From Acutalibacter muris (GTDB lineage Bacteria > Bacillota > Clostridia > Oscillospirales > Acutalibacteraceae), in the NCBI RefSeq assembly GCF_002201475.1, contig NZ_CP021422.1, positions 3,100,001-3,164,000 of the forward strand: DNA of 64,000 bases, read 5' to 3'. A program made the translations under genes and the position numbers. The notes beneath the pieces are model-generated. The model was not told the DNA's origin and did not search any database. It saw nothing but the letters and a program-made list of their open reading frames with translations. Positions 7,973 to 16,134 of this stretch are shown piece by piece. Within the stretch, counting starts at the first letter, position 1. Each line of letters starts with the position of its first letter.

Positions 7973-9150
7973 ATATCCAGGCTCTCCTGCAAAACTGCGC
8001 TTGCCGCTTTCTTCTTATCGTCAAAAGCATGAGTGTAAATATCCAGTGTAGTGGACACCTGCGAGTGACCGAGTAGCCCTGATACGGTTGCTACATCAGC
8101 ACCACCAGCTATCATAAGGCTCGCCGCCGTGTGACGTAAGGAATGCACGTTCAAATTTTCTGGTAACCCATGTTTTTTCAATATCAACTTAAACCGCCAA
8201 GTAAAGCTGCTGGGCATCATCGGTAGTTCCATACCGTGCCTACGGAAGATGTAATCATCGGGAGTCAGCTCGCGTTCATCATAGGTTTCAGTTTCCTGCT
8301 GACAGAATTTGCGGTACTCTTTGAGCAGGCTTGCCATCTCAGCGGAGAAGTAAACATAGCGCTCGCCCGAGGCGGTTTTAGGTTCCTTGACGATGATTTC
8401 CTCGCCTGTAACCTTGACCACATTCCGGCATATGTGTATGGACTTCTCTTTGAAGTTCACATCGCACCACTTCAGCCCGCAGCACTCGCCCCGGCGCATA
8501 CCAGTGGCAATAATCAACTTAAAGTAAGTTTCATATTTGATACTTTCTTCGTCCAGCGCAGCTATGAGTTTCTGCGTAGTTTCCTCGTCAGCAACATTCT
8601 GCTTTTTCTTCTTTTTGCCTGTATACTTGTATGTTCTCCACGCCGGATTATGCGACAAAAAGCCGCCCTCCATCGCATCAGAGAGGATACCACACAAGCA
8701 AGCGTGGACACCTTCAATGGTGCATTCGGAGAGCGGCTTTCCGGTCACAGAATTCTTTTGCTTACGAAGTTCAGCGTAAAGGTTTCGGAAATGTTCGGGC
8801 TTGAGGTCGGTCAGCTTGTAGCCGCCCAGGCGCGGCATGAAGCGGTCAATATCTTGCTTGTCGCGGGCCAAGGTGGATTTTGCCAGCTTATTTGGAGCAA
8901 TTTCCCGCAGCCACATCTCGGTATAAGCTGCGAGAGTGATGGTTTTATCCACCGCCTTGAGTGGCTCATTACGGCACTGTCGCTCGAAGAGTGCGGCTTC
9001 TTCTTCGAGCCACTTTTCCTTGGCCTTCGGCGTTAGACCATCGGGTGGATGTACGGTTTTCTGCTGGGGCTTGCGGCGTTTGCCATCGAAATCATAGCCC
9101 ATGGATACGACCAGCAAGTAGCTGTTCCCTCGTTTACGGATGCTCGCCAC
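7969..9150 (-). CDS. Tyrosine integrase 1 (Tn916-Int-like architecture)
   Basis: Site-specific recombinase of 393 aa. Residues 1-35 look like an arm-binding AP2-type domain, 65-165 like the SAM-like core-binding domain, and the catalytic domain carries Arg219 (TGMRRGE), His336-x-x-Arg339 (HSLRH), His362 (LLGHS) and Tyr372 (TLDIYTH). All catalytic residues are present. The gene is nearly identical to integrase 2 (32729-33910): the 5' part, about 8564-9150, looks base-for-base identical and so does the upstream DNA, whereas the 3' part differs at many third positions. It reads toward the cargo, with its 5' end about 100 bp from the 20-bp repeat at 9254. Confidence 0.92.
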   Translation of the reverse strand: MASIRKRGNSYLLVVSMGYDFDGKRRKPQQKTVHPPDGLTPKAKEKWLEEEAALFERQCRNEPLKAVDKTITLAAYTEMWLREIAPNKLAKSTLARDKQDIDRFMPRLGGYKLTDLKPEHFRNLYAELRKQKNSVTGKPLSECTIEGVHACLCGILSDAMEGGFLSHNPAWRTYKYTGKKKKKQNVADEETTQKLIAALDEESIKYETYFKLIIATGMRRGECCGLKWCDVNFKEKSIHICRNVVKVTGEEIIVKEPKTASGERYVYFSAEMASLLKEYRKFCQQETETYDERELTPDDYIFRRHGMELPMMPSSFTWRFKLILKKHGLPENLNVHSLRHTAASLMIAGGADVATVSGLLGHSQVSTTLDIYTHAFDDKKKAASAVLQESLDI

Positions 9151-9253
9151 TGTAATAACCTCTTTCCTGTTGTGATTTGCCCTGTTGAGGCAACCTCACA
9201 ATACCACACCCTCATGCGGAAGTCCAGCGGCGAATTTACTTTCTACTACACGG

Positions 9254-9273
9254 ACAAAATGTGTGTGCTATGC
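9254..9273. repeat. 20-bp direct repeat at element junction, left copy
   Basis: ACAAAATGTGTGTGCTATGC, identical to 34014-34033. To its left both copies have a different 7-nt block (TACACGG at 9247-9253 here) and then long sequence identity through the integrase upstream region. It is probably part of an attachment site separating two elements. Confidence 0.7.
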
Positions 9274-9299
9274 CCGGTTGTATGTCCATCAATTTGTTG

Positions 9300-10457
9300 T
9301 TAGGCACTGTGTAAGAGTACGTCAGTCATGACATTTGCGGCCTGATTTTTCAGTTCCATCTGCGGGTGGCAGTAGGTTCGCTCCAGGAATGATGTATCAG
9401 CGTGGCCAGCTAACTCCGCGACAGTTTGCTTGTCTACGCCATGGTGGAGCAGTGTGCTGACAAAAAGGTGTCGCAAAGTGTGCAAGTGGAAATTATCAGG
9501 GAAGCCATTCCGCTTGAAAATCTTCCTCAGATGTTTTGTAAACGTATCAGGATGGATGAACGCCCCATGCTCATCCGTAAACAGATATGGGCTATGTTCT
9601 GTACCAGCGGAGTTTTCATCATGTCGCTTGATGTAGTAGTAGGTTTGCAGAAATGATGTGATATCCTCATCAATGGAAATGGTGCGGCTGCGTCCGTTTT
9701 TCGTTGGCCCTTCCTGTACACCGCCACCAGCGACGATACTTCTGGAGCGGCTCACAGTCAAGATGGAACGGTAACCATCCAGAATGAAATCGTCCCAGCG
9801 TAAAGCACACAGTTCACCCCGGCGGCATCCGGTATAAATTGCCAGCAGATAGAAGGTCTTATACACTTCGGGTTCGTCCAATAGAGCAAGAATAAACTGC
9901 TGCGCCTGTTCCTCGGTGGGGATGAATTGTTGGCGCTTCTCAGTACCAGGCAGGTCAATCATCCGTGCTGGATTCTTCTGAATGATCTCGTTCCGCTTGG
10001 CATCGCTCAGCACAGCCGACACCACGGTGAGGTATTTCTGCACGGTAGCCTCCTGCACGGGCTTGCCGTGGTTGCTGCGCTTACGGAGTTCCACCAGCAT
10101 ATTTTCCAATGCCATAGGGCGCAACTTACACAACTGAATAGCGCCAATGTATGGGTACACAACTTTCAGCATACGCCGGTAACTGGCAATGGTGCCCGCC
10201 GCATACTTCACCTGCCTGTCCAGCCAGCGGAGAGAAAATTCCTCAAAGGTCATCTCGGCATCCTCAGAGAAACCTTGCTTGACGGTCCTCTCCATTTCCT
10301 CTGCGGCGTGAGAAACGTACTGCCGGATGCCACGCTTGCCTATGCTGTCTGGCACAGAAATCGTCTTTGCCCTTGAAATTTTTCTACCGTCCGGGCGGTA
10401 ACCGTTGCTGACAGTAATCTTGAATTTGCGTTCATCTAACTGCTTAATACTCGCCAT
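9300..10457 (-). CDS. Tyrosine integrase 3
   Basis: 385-aa recombinase, only distantly similar to integrases 1 and 2. The N-terminal domain (MASIKQLDERKFKITVSNGY) is again of the arm-binding type. Catalytic residues are visible as YTGCRRGE (Arg), HTLRH (His and Arg), LAGHADTS (His) and the Tyr of LERTYCH. The stop codon lies 27 bp from the 20-bp junction repeat at 9254-9273, a usual distance between an integrase gene and its attachment site. It is followed on the same strand by the relaxase-MobC genes upstream, so it probably belongs to that mobilizable element. Confidence 0.9.
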   Translation of the reverse strand: MASIKQLDERKFKITVSNGYRPDGRKISRAKTISVPDSIGKRGIRQYVSHAAEEMERTVKQGFSEDAEMTFEEFSLRWLDRQVKYAAGTIASYRRMLKVVYPYIGAIQLCKLRPMALENMLVELRKRSNHGKPVQEATVQKYLTVVSAVLSDAKRNEIIQKNPARMIDLPGTEKRQQFIPTEEQAQQFILALLDEPEVYKTFYLLAIYTGCRRGELCALRWDDFILDGYRSILTVSRSRSIVAGGGVQEGPTKNGRSRTISIDEDITSFLQTYYYIKRHDENSAGTEHSPYLFTDEHGAFIHPDTFTKHLRKIFKRNGFPDNFHLHTLRHLFVSTLLHHGVDKQTVAELAGHADTSFLERTYCHPQMELKNQAANVMTDVLLHSA

Positions 10458-10470
10458 TTGTATTCCTCCC

Positions 10471-11826
10471 CTACATATGCTGTTCGTGGTCTTGCTCGTC
10501 TGGTTTCTGACCCAGCGCGCGCTTTTTCCTCTTCTGTTTCTTCATTATGGTACTGTCCTGTGGGCGATAGTCCTCATTAATAATCCCAGCTACATCAGCC
10601 GAAAGATATGCGAGATCAATTCCAATATCACCAGCACTGCCGAAGGAATCAGGGCTACCCAGAACAGCCTGTCCGTGTATTTGCTCATTCTCTCCTGCTC
10701 CAAAGAGAGATTCTGTGAAAAGTTTTCGCTGATCCTCCCAGCCTGTGACGACAGGTTCTTCGTTATCTCGTCCGCTGACTGCTCCATCCTTTGCCGAAAA
10801 TTCTGTGCCACCGACTGCATTTCCATTGAGTGATTCTCCAACTGCTGCACCCTCTGGTCGAAATACTCCACCAGTTCCTCCCTGGTCACCAGCTGCGCCG
10901 CCGCTGTCTGAATTTCTACCAGTAGCTGAATCTGTGCCTGCTGAAGGCCAATCATTCCTGACCAGTTCTTCTCCGTCACTGTAACGCATGGCACCACCTC
11001 TGCCGCGGTCTGAAGTTGCTGGCGGGACTGCTCCTTCAATCTGTCCAATGATTTGCGCTCGAAGTTTGAACTCATATTCCATCATCTCCTTCAAAAACTT
11101 TAGTTCGTAGAGCTTGACGTCCCTGCATTTCATACCTGTGGGAGTTGTGTAAGTGATGCTCTTTCGCTCATCCGCCCATCTAACTTTGTACCCTTTTCGC
11201 CCAAGCAGCTTGATGAAATGCTCACGGGAACGAGCCAGCGTCATCGCATCCTCTATGACAATCATAAGCTGAAGTTTCCAACTCTGGTTCTTATCCATGG
11301 AGCGATATTCACGGTCGCCCGGCTCTTTATGATGCTTGGGTGGGTCGGGAGACAGTACAGAAAATCCATGCGCCAAACAAATTTCATCGGATAATTTACG
11401 CAGTTTCTTCAGCGTGGTCGGCCCTTGACGAAGCATATAGCCGCTTTCAAAACAGACAGAGTTGATTAAAAAGTGGGAATGAATATGCTCCCGATCCACA
11501 TGGGTTGCCACTAAAATCTGACTGTCGGGCCAAGCTTTATCTGCAAATTCTTTCGCCAATTCGTGAGCCTGCTGCCCAGTGATAAGCTCGTCCGGCGAGA
11601 AAGATTGCGTGTAATGATAGAACCAGATTGGGCTGTCCTTACGATAAATCGCACGGGTCGCCTTGAATTCCTGCACCGCAAATTGAGGGGAGCAGTGAAT
11701 GCCGCTGACGAATTTCTGCCCGGAAAAATCGTCTTTGGTCTTCTGCTCTTGTGAAATATAGGCGGCAACCCTATTCAGCGCAGTGGTAGATTGCTTTTGG
11801 TACCTGATGAATTTTACGGTAGCTAT
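10471..11826 (-). CDS. Relaxase (MOB-P type mobilization nuclease), apparent ATA start
   Basis: DNA-nicking relaxase that would start conjugal transfer of the element. The histidine triad is complete (HVDREHIHSH, His109, His114, His116 and His118) and Tyr23 in the N-terminal helix (ALNRVAAYI) is the likely nicking residue. The sequence homologous to relaxase N-termini (ATVKFIRYQKQ) begins directly after codon ATA at 11826-11824, seven bases after AAGGAGG and overlapping the mobC stop as TAATA, where TAATG would be expected. No other start codon is available until GTG 11676-11674, which would remove Tyr23. The C-terminal 200 residues are low-complexity, rich in Gly, Ser and Asp, and end in a basic cluster. 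Another gene is nested in this part. Confidence 0.82.
   Translation of the reverse strand: MATVKFIRYQKQSTTALNRVAAYISQEQKTKDDFSGQKFVSGIHCSPQFAVQEFKATRAIYRKDSPIWFYHYTQSFSPDELITGQQAHELAKEFADKAWPDSQILVATHVDREHIHSHFLINSVCFESGYMLRQGPTTLKKLRKLSDEICLAHGFSVLSPDPPKHHKEPGDREYRSMDKNQSWKLQLMIVIEDAMTLARSREHFIKLLGRKGYKVRWADERKSITYTTPTGMKCRDVKLYELKFLKEMMEYEFKLRAQIIGQIEGAVPPATSDRGRGGAMRYSDGEELVRNDWPSAGTDSATGRNSDSGGAAGDQGGTGGVFRPEGAAVGESLNGNAVGGTEFSAKDGAVSGRDNEEPVVTGWEDQRKLFTESLFGAGENEQIHGQAVLGSPDSFGSAGDIGIDLAYLSADVAGIINEDYRPQDSTIMKKQKRKKRALGQKPDEQDHEQHM
10590..11075 (-). CDS. Coiled-coil membrane protein nested in the relaxase gene (MobB-like arrangement)
   Basis: Frame of 161 aa lying wholly inside the relaxase gene, same strand, different frame. 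It has its own AAGGAG ten bases before ATG 11075. The translation looks like a real protein: an amphipathic heptad-rich helix (residues about 50-135, e.g. REELVEYFDQRVQQLENH) followed by a C-terminal TM helix (LFWVALIPSAVLVILELI). In RSF1010-type plasmids mobB is likewise encoded inside mobA in another frame and is membrane-associated, so a similar role in relaxosome docking is plausible. The low-complexity character of the relaxase tail over the same bases fits selection acting mainly on this frame. Confidence 0.72.
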   Translation of the reverse strand: MSSNFERKSLDRLKEQSRQQLQTAAEVVPCVTVTEKNWSGMIGLQQAQIQLLVEIQTAAAQLVTREELVEYFDQRVQQLENHSMEMQSVAQNFRQRMEQSADEITKNLSSQAGRISENFSQNLSLEQERMSKYTDRLFWVALIPSAVLVILELISHIFRLM

Positions 11827-12143
11827 TAGCGTACCTCCTTGTCTGCCAGAGCAAAAAATTTATCGTAGAGCCTGCTTAAATCCTCATGCACATGCTCCAA
11901 ATATACCGCACTGATCTGCCCCATGTTCGCCAACACGGTAAGCTGATTGAGGTTGTTGCCGATGGCGTTCAGTTCCCGAGCCACCAATTTACCGTCAAGA
12001 ATGACGTTGACCTTACCGCGCATCGCCGCCGCGCGGATATAGTTACTGGGAGACATCATGGCTCGCTCAGCCTGTTCCGCGATGTGCTGAAACTGTTCCT
12101 CCGTGAACCGAACCGTAAAGGCTCTGTCCTTTTTATTGCTCAT
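11826..12143 (-). CDS. mobC: MobC-type relaxosome accessory protein
   Basis: 105-aa protein with an N-terminal ribbon-helix-helix-like segment (RAFTVRFTEEQFQHIAEQA) and the MobC family core (NYIRAAAMRGKV... ARELNAIGNNLNQLTVLAN). MobC proteins bind the origin of transfer and help the relaxase to open it. The gene overlaps the relaxase by one base, indicating translational coupling. The candidate origin of transfer lies immediately upstream. Confidence 0.85.
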   Translation of the reverse strand: MSNKKDRAFTVRFTEEQFQHIAEQAERAMMSPSNYIRAAAMRGKVNVILDGKLVARELNAIGNNLNQLTVLANMGQISAVYLEHVHEDLSRLYDKFFALADKEVR

Positions 12144-12636
12144 GCGATCCCTCCAATCATATAGCGGTCTTGTACTAAAGTGGGTGCGGGCTGCTGCCCG
12201 CTAAACGTGCCGTCCGACAACGTCGGACGAGCGCTCTGCTTGCCCTCCCCCAAGGGGGAGGATTTTTGTAGGACACTGTAGGCTGGGCGGCTCTATCTCT
12301 GCAACTGCTGCTTTAAGGATATACAGAGAAAAAAGGGGTTCTCTCAACCTGCTCCGACCCTGTTTTCCCAACAGCGGCCTTGTGTGGCCCAACACGGCCC
12401 CTCACCGGGCGGGCTGCGGTTCCTACTCCACCCTGCTCTCAAAATCGCCACAGCGGGCCGACACGGGCGAAACACGGGCTGGTGGTAACTAGGACGTACC
12501 GTTTGCCTGTGACGCAAATGACGATAATGACGCAAATACCTCCGTGACGATCCCCATAGAGGAAAAATCCAGTGTTTATAAGGGCTTGCGGACTTTCAGG
12601 GTATCTTCAAATGCAATCGTCATTACCGTCATATCG
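12144..12636. other. Non-coding stretch upstream of mobC: candidate origin of transfer and hairpins
   Basis: No convincing gene is present. The part nearest mobC carries two tight inverted repeats, GCGGGC-TGCT-GCCCGC (12186-12201) and CGTCCGAC-AAC-GTCGGACG (12211-12229), then GCGCTCTGCTTGCC. Inverted repeats beside a short conserved nick region upstream of mobC are typical of oriT. I could not identify the nick site. A third hairpin, CCTCCCCC-AA-GGGGGAGG with ATTTTT (12244-12267), is a plausible plus-strand terminator. The remaining 370 bp up to repA are featureless to me. Confidence 0.45.
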
Positions 12637-13629
12637 TCATGCCACCTCGGGCGGAGAGTATATCAGGAGCAGTTCGCGTTTCTGTCCTGTGCGGCTTTTG
12701 ATAAACTCGATTCCTATATCCCGCAGTTCTTTTTCATATCGGTTCAGTTTTCGAGAGAGGACATTGCCCTTAACGGTTAGTTGGAGACGTTCAGCTAACT
12801 CAGAGGCTTGTCCCTGGAACTCTTTCTCGCTTTGCAGAAATGAAATAAGCGTACGCATCACCAAATCACCTTTCATCGCATCTTCGGCGGGAGTATCCCC
12901 ACTGACATACTCCCATTCGCATGTTTCACGGTTGAAGTGGACAGTGAGAACTTTTTCCTCGATGTCGCGTCCTCTGATGAAGAGCTTCCCCTCGGTGGAG
13001 TTGACGTCCTCTTTCTGCAAAACATAACTCCCGTCCGCCGCTCCAGTTAGACCTGTGGAGCCGCTGACCATAAGGTGTGGATCACTATCATGCTGCTTAC
13101 GAAGATGTTGAACGCAGAGAATGGTAATGCCGTTTTGATCTGCAACGGATTTGAGTAAACCAATGTCCTTGTAGTCGCTGGCATAGTAACTGTCGACAGA
13201 CCCCGCCCGTACCTTTTGGAGCGTATCGATGACAATAAGATTTGTATCCGCGTGCTCAGTGATAAACATTTCAATTTGAGAAAGAAGTCCATCTGCCAGT
13301 GAGTTGGCCATGACAGCAAAATGCAGATTGTCAGGGGCATCCTCAGTCAGATCACTGAGGCGCTGGCAGATTCGATTAAAGCTGTCCTCAAGGCATAGAT
13401 AGAGTACCGTTCCTTTCTCTGTCTGGTAATTCCAGAACGCTTCACCCTTGGCGACTTTTAAGCAGAGAAAGAGCAGCAGCCATGACTTGCCTGCCTTGGG
13501 CAGACCTGCTACGAGATGCAGACCCTGTGGCAAGAAACTCTGCACCACAAATTTTGTGGGAGGCAAGTCCATCTGTAACAGTTCAGACCCGTTGAGGGTT
13601 TTGAGTCTAGTTTGTCTTTCGTTTTTCAA
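12637..13629 (-). CDS. RepA-like RecA/DnaB-fold ATPase
   Basis: 330-aa ATPase of the RepA/AAA_25 type found on plasmids and integrative elements, where it serves as a hexameric replicative helicase or initiation factor. Walker A is AGLPKAGKSW (residues 41-50), Walker B is NLIVIDTLQKV, followed by a sensor-like VQHLRK. The last 90 residues form a charged, winged-helix-like region. It lies upstream of mobC on the same strand across a 490-bp non-coding stretch. Together with relaxase and integrase it indicates an integrative mobilizable element that may replicate when excised. Confidence 0.83.
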   Translation of the reverse strand: MKNERQTRLKTLNGSELLQMDLPPTKFVVQSFLPQGLHLVAGLPKAGKSWLLLFLCLKVAKGEAFWNYQTEKGTVLYLCLEDSFNRICQRLSDLTEDAPDNLHFAVMANSLADGLLSQIEMFITEHADTNLIVIDTLQKVRAGSVDSYYASDYKDIGLLKSVADQNGITILCVQHLRKQHDSDPHLMVSGSTGLTGAADGSYVLQKEDVNSTEGKLFIRGRDIEEKVLTVHFNRETCEWEYVSGDTPAEDAMKGDLVMRTLISFLQSEKEFQGQASELAERLQLTVKGNVLSRKLNRYEKELRDIGIEFIKSRTGQKRELLLIYSPPEVA

Positions 13630-13781
13630 TAAGTTCTCCTTTCAACTCATAGAGATCTGACCCGGGATAGATGCGGGTTCAGCGATGTGAGAAATTCTGC
13701 ACCTCCAATCTGACCAGTGTTCTTCTTTCCATATTGCAGGGAGATCTTTACCCCTTACTTTCTTGGCTTGGTTTACGTTAA

Positions 13782-13852
13782 GAATTATTACCCCTTTTTG
13801 TAATTTTTTCAAAATTCTGTATTTTATACAATATATAGTGCGGAATTATTAC
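13782..13852. repeat. Pair of 10-bp direct repeats upstream of the RepA-like gene
   Basis: GAATTATTAC at 13782-13791 and 13843-13852, 61 bp apart, in an AT-rich region between the divergent repA-like gene and the AAA ATPase pseudogene. It could be a pair of operators or a minimal iteron set. Two copies are too few to call an origin. The rest of 13630-13945 holds only the promoter listed next. Confidence 0.4.
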
Positions 13853-13881
13853 TTTGGCACATAGCAAGGAGGAGTGTTCTA

Positions 13882-13910
13882 TTGATTTTTCTATGTTGCT
13901 GTAGTATACT
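13882..13910 (+). promoter_or_regulatory. Promoter of the broken ATPase gene
   Basis: TTGATT (13882-13887), 17 bp, TATACT (13905-13910), about 35 bp before ATG 13946. Confidence 0.6.
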
Positions 13911-13945
13911 TGAATAAAAATCATAAGATGATAGGACTTTGAGAA

Positions 13946-15291
13946 ATGCTGCTTTTTGATTTTAACCATGAGCTTGCAGAGTTAAATCGGACATGGAGGA
14001 GTCATCTACACTTACTCACTTCTAGCCCAGAGTTTTATGCCTGTTCACTTCATGGAGATAAGGGCTGTGGGAAGACCAATCTCATTAAAACATACCTGCA
14101 GAAGAATCCGAATGCTTACTATGTCTCGTTTTCCAGGGGGAATAAAGCAGTAGCTCTGGAAAACTTTCGGACAGCTTGCTTTCCAAATGCAGGCTCAGCA
14201 CAAGATTGGGACGATGCGTTCTCAAAGGTAGCGACGACGTTTAAGGGAAAACCTGTGATGATCTTCCTGGATGACTTTGCCGATTTAGGGTCAGACGCTG
14301 AATTATTGAACGCTTTCCAAAAGTTTTCCTTATCTCAACGGAATATTTTACTGGTAACTGTTGGTTCTCACATAAAGACTGAGAGAACGAAGGAGGTTTC
14401 TATTTCACCGCGCAGCTTGGCTGACTTTTGCAAGGTGTTGCCTGGTTACTCGAAACAAGACATTGCCCGCCTATATGCCGTGACGGGCGGCGTACTGCCC
14501 GTTATGAAGGAGTTAGATGAGGACATCAGCTTTGAGGAGAATCTTCGGCGGCTGTTGCAGCATGACTCGTCCTTTTCACAGTTTGTTCCAGCGTTACTCT
14601 GGGAAACATTCCGTACACCGGCAAGCTATTATCCTATCCTTTACAGCATCTCACAGGGTAAGCACAGGCTCAGTGAATTGCTGCCGACATAGGTTTTCCC
14701 AATAACAAGTGCGGCAAATACCTGGAGGCACTTATCGATGCCGGGTTTGTGGTTGCTGAAAGATCTCCCATGGGAAAGCACTCAACCTACTATCTCAAAA
14801 ACAGTTACCTAAGTTTTTGGTTCAACTATCTCTATCGAAATCACTCTCTGTTAGTTAGTGACACAGAGCGGCTGCTGGAAATTGTTTTTAAAGATTTGGA
14901 TGAGCGCATCGTACTGCCTGCGGTACATGAAAGCTGCATCCGCTATATGCGGCGCGGCCAAAAAGGAGATAACTACCGCCTGTTTGCCCAATTTGACAGG
15001 GCAAAAAACAAACCCGTCTCTTTCAGATTCAGAGACGGGTTCAGGGGACAGTTTGATTGCGTACTCTCAAATGACAAGGACGCCTTGCTTTGTGTATTTC
15101 CGAAAGATTTGGATGCCAGATTCACTAAAAATGACTTGGAGCACTATCTGAAAGCTGCAAACCACCATGGCACAGCTGGCAATACTCAGTTAATGATTTT
15201 CAGTCTGCACCGTTTCAGTGACTGGTGTGTGCATACGGTGTCCAATGTGCCGCTGCTCTTTGAGATCACGACGGAGAGATTGAGGTATTGA
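13946..15291 (+). pseudogene. DUF234-type AAA ATPase with a one-base frameshift
   Basis: An STAND-like prokaryotic ATPase of about 448 codons split into two frames. The first part (13946-14692) has Walker A (HGDKGCGKTNLI) and Walker B (VMIFLDDFADL). The second (to 15291) continues with a winged helix and the DUF234 nuclease-like C-terminal domain (NSYLSFWFNYLYRN, later DCVLSND). The break lies at 14675-14677: reading GAAATT instead of GAATT there would restore LSEIAADIGFPNNKCGKYL, the expected winged-helix sequence, so a single A appears to be lost. These ATPases are often toxin-like or defence-associated; their role is poorly known. A sequencing error is the main alternative. Confidence 0.8.
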
Positions 15292-15367
15292 GATGGCAAA
15301 ATAATTTCTCTGGGCGCAACATCTAATCCATATCCTGCCCATCCCGGATGTAGAACTTACCTCCAAG

Positions 15368-15646
15368 ATGGATACCCGCATGGAAAACAAATATAGCCTA
15401 TTTTTATATGCTGCTGATTTGGTTCACTTCCAGCAACACCTCGGCTTGGGCGCCGATGATGAGAATGGCATGACGTTCCGGGAGTTGGCAATTCGACTCA
15501 ACTTCAATGGGCACAGTGCAGCGGAAAAAGCTTATAAACAAGCAGTTGAAACATTAAAGGAAACCCTTCGCTCAAAAGAGTATAAGAAGTATCTCCGGGC
15601 AAGACGGGATATTACAAAAGCCGAGCGTATGTTAAGGCCATATTGA
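15368..15646 (+). CDS. Small hypothetical protein, possibly a remnant
   Basis: 92 aa, basic and helical (LRSKEYKKYLRARRDITKAERML), no family that I recognise. The frame is open upstream of the ATG for about 20 codons (back into 15300-15360), and there is no good ribosome site at 15368, so this may be the C-terminal part of a larger decayed gene. It converges with the DUF6809-type gene. Confidence 0.4.
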   Translation: MDTRMENKYSLFLYAADLVHFQQHLGLGADDENGMTFRELAIRLNFNGHSAAEKAYKQAVETLKETLRSKEYKKYLRARRDITKAERMLRPY

Positions 15647-15934
15647 TTAGCTCTCAATGAATGGTAAGTTCATATCCTCCATGATCTCCAGCATGAACCG
15701 TGCGCCTAAACGAAAGCCCAGCGTAAACGATTTGCATTCGTTCACGCCGGACAGTTCATCTTGGACGTTTCTGAATTCTTGAAATGCTGCCTGTTCTTGC
15801 TCAGAGAGTAAGTCGATGAGCTGTTGCTCGTTTTTCACGACAAGCTCAAGCAGCTTGTCCACTCCGCTGTTGGGAACGATATTTCGTTCTGTAGGGTGTA
15901 TGTTGCCGTACCAGAATTCTTCTAAGATTTTCAT
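15647..15934 (-). CDS. DUF6809-type small protein, copy 1
   Basis: 95-aa acidic helical protein beginning MKILEEFWYGNIHPTERNI, paralogous to 24212-24499. Both end with LGFRLGARFMLE-x-MEDM and a short tail. I start it at ATG 15934 because the paralog starts there and a purine-rich ribosome site precedes it; an upstream in-frame ATG at 15967 has no site. Function is unknown. Both copies face away from a cargo operon and share the AACACGACACT repeat just upstream, so they look like part of a repeated module. Confidence 0.7.
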   Translation of the reverse strand: MKILEEFWYGNIHPTERNIVPNSGVDKLLELVVKNEQQLIDLLSEQEQAAFQEFRNVQDELSGVNECKSFTLGFRLGARFMLEIMEDMNLPFIES

Positions 15935-15978
15935 CTTCCTTTTCCTGCCTTTCTGAGAGTTCGCCATGCGGACTCTTC

Positions 15979-16020
15979 AACACGACACTACCACAAAACC
16001 TTGCGGAAGTCCAGAGTTTT
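15979..16020. repeat. AACACGACACT repeat, copy 2
   Basis: Begins AACACGACACTACCACAAA; matches 5601-5645 and 24518-24560. It lies between the DUF6809-type gene and the promoter of the restriction operon. Confidence 0.65.
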
Positions 16021-16063
16021 TTTTAGCGGCTGGACGGAATTTAACACAAAAATGGAGTTTTGA

Positions 16064-16092
16064 TTGATAAGTTTGCTGAAATATGGTATAAT
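16064..16092 (+). promoter_or_regulatory. Promoter now separated from its operon by an IS
   Basis: TTGATA (16064-16069), 17 bp, TATAAT (16087-16092). Without the IS insertion the ribosome site and TTG start of the gene at 17031 would follow at about 65 bp, so this was probably the promoter of the membrane-protein/restriction operon. Confidence 0.65.
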
Positions 16093-16134
16093 TTATAAAC
16101 CAGTTGCGAGACATACACTTGTAGCGCATTCTAA

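Noticed and set aside
13782..13852. Plasmid replication origin with iterons
   Set aside because: Only two 10-bp direct copies are present; kept as a weak repeat feature and not as an origin.
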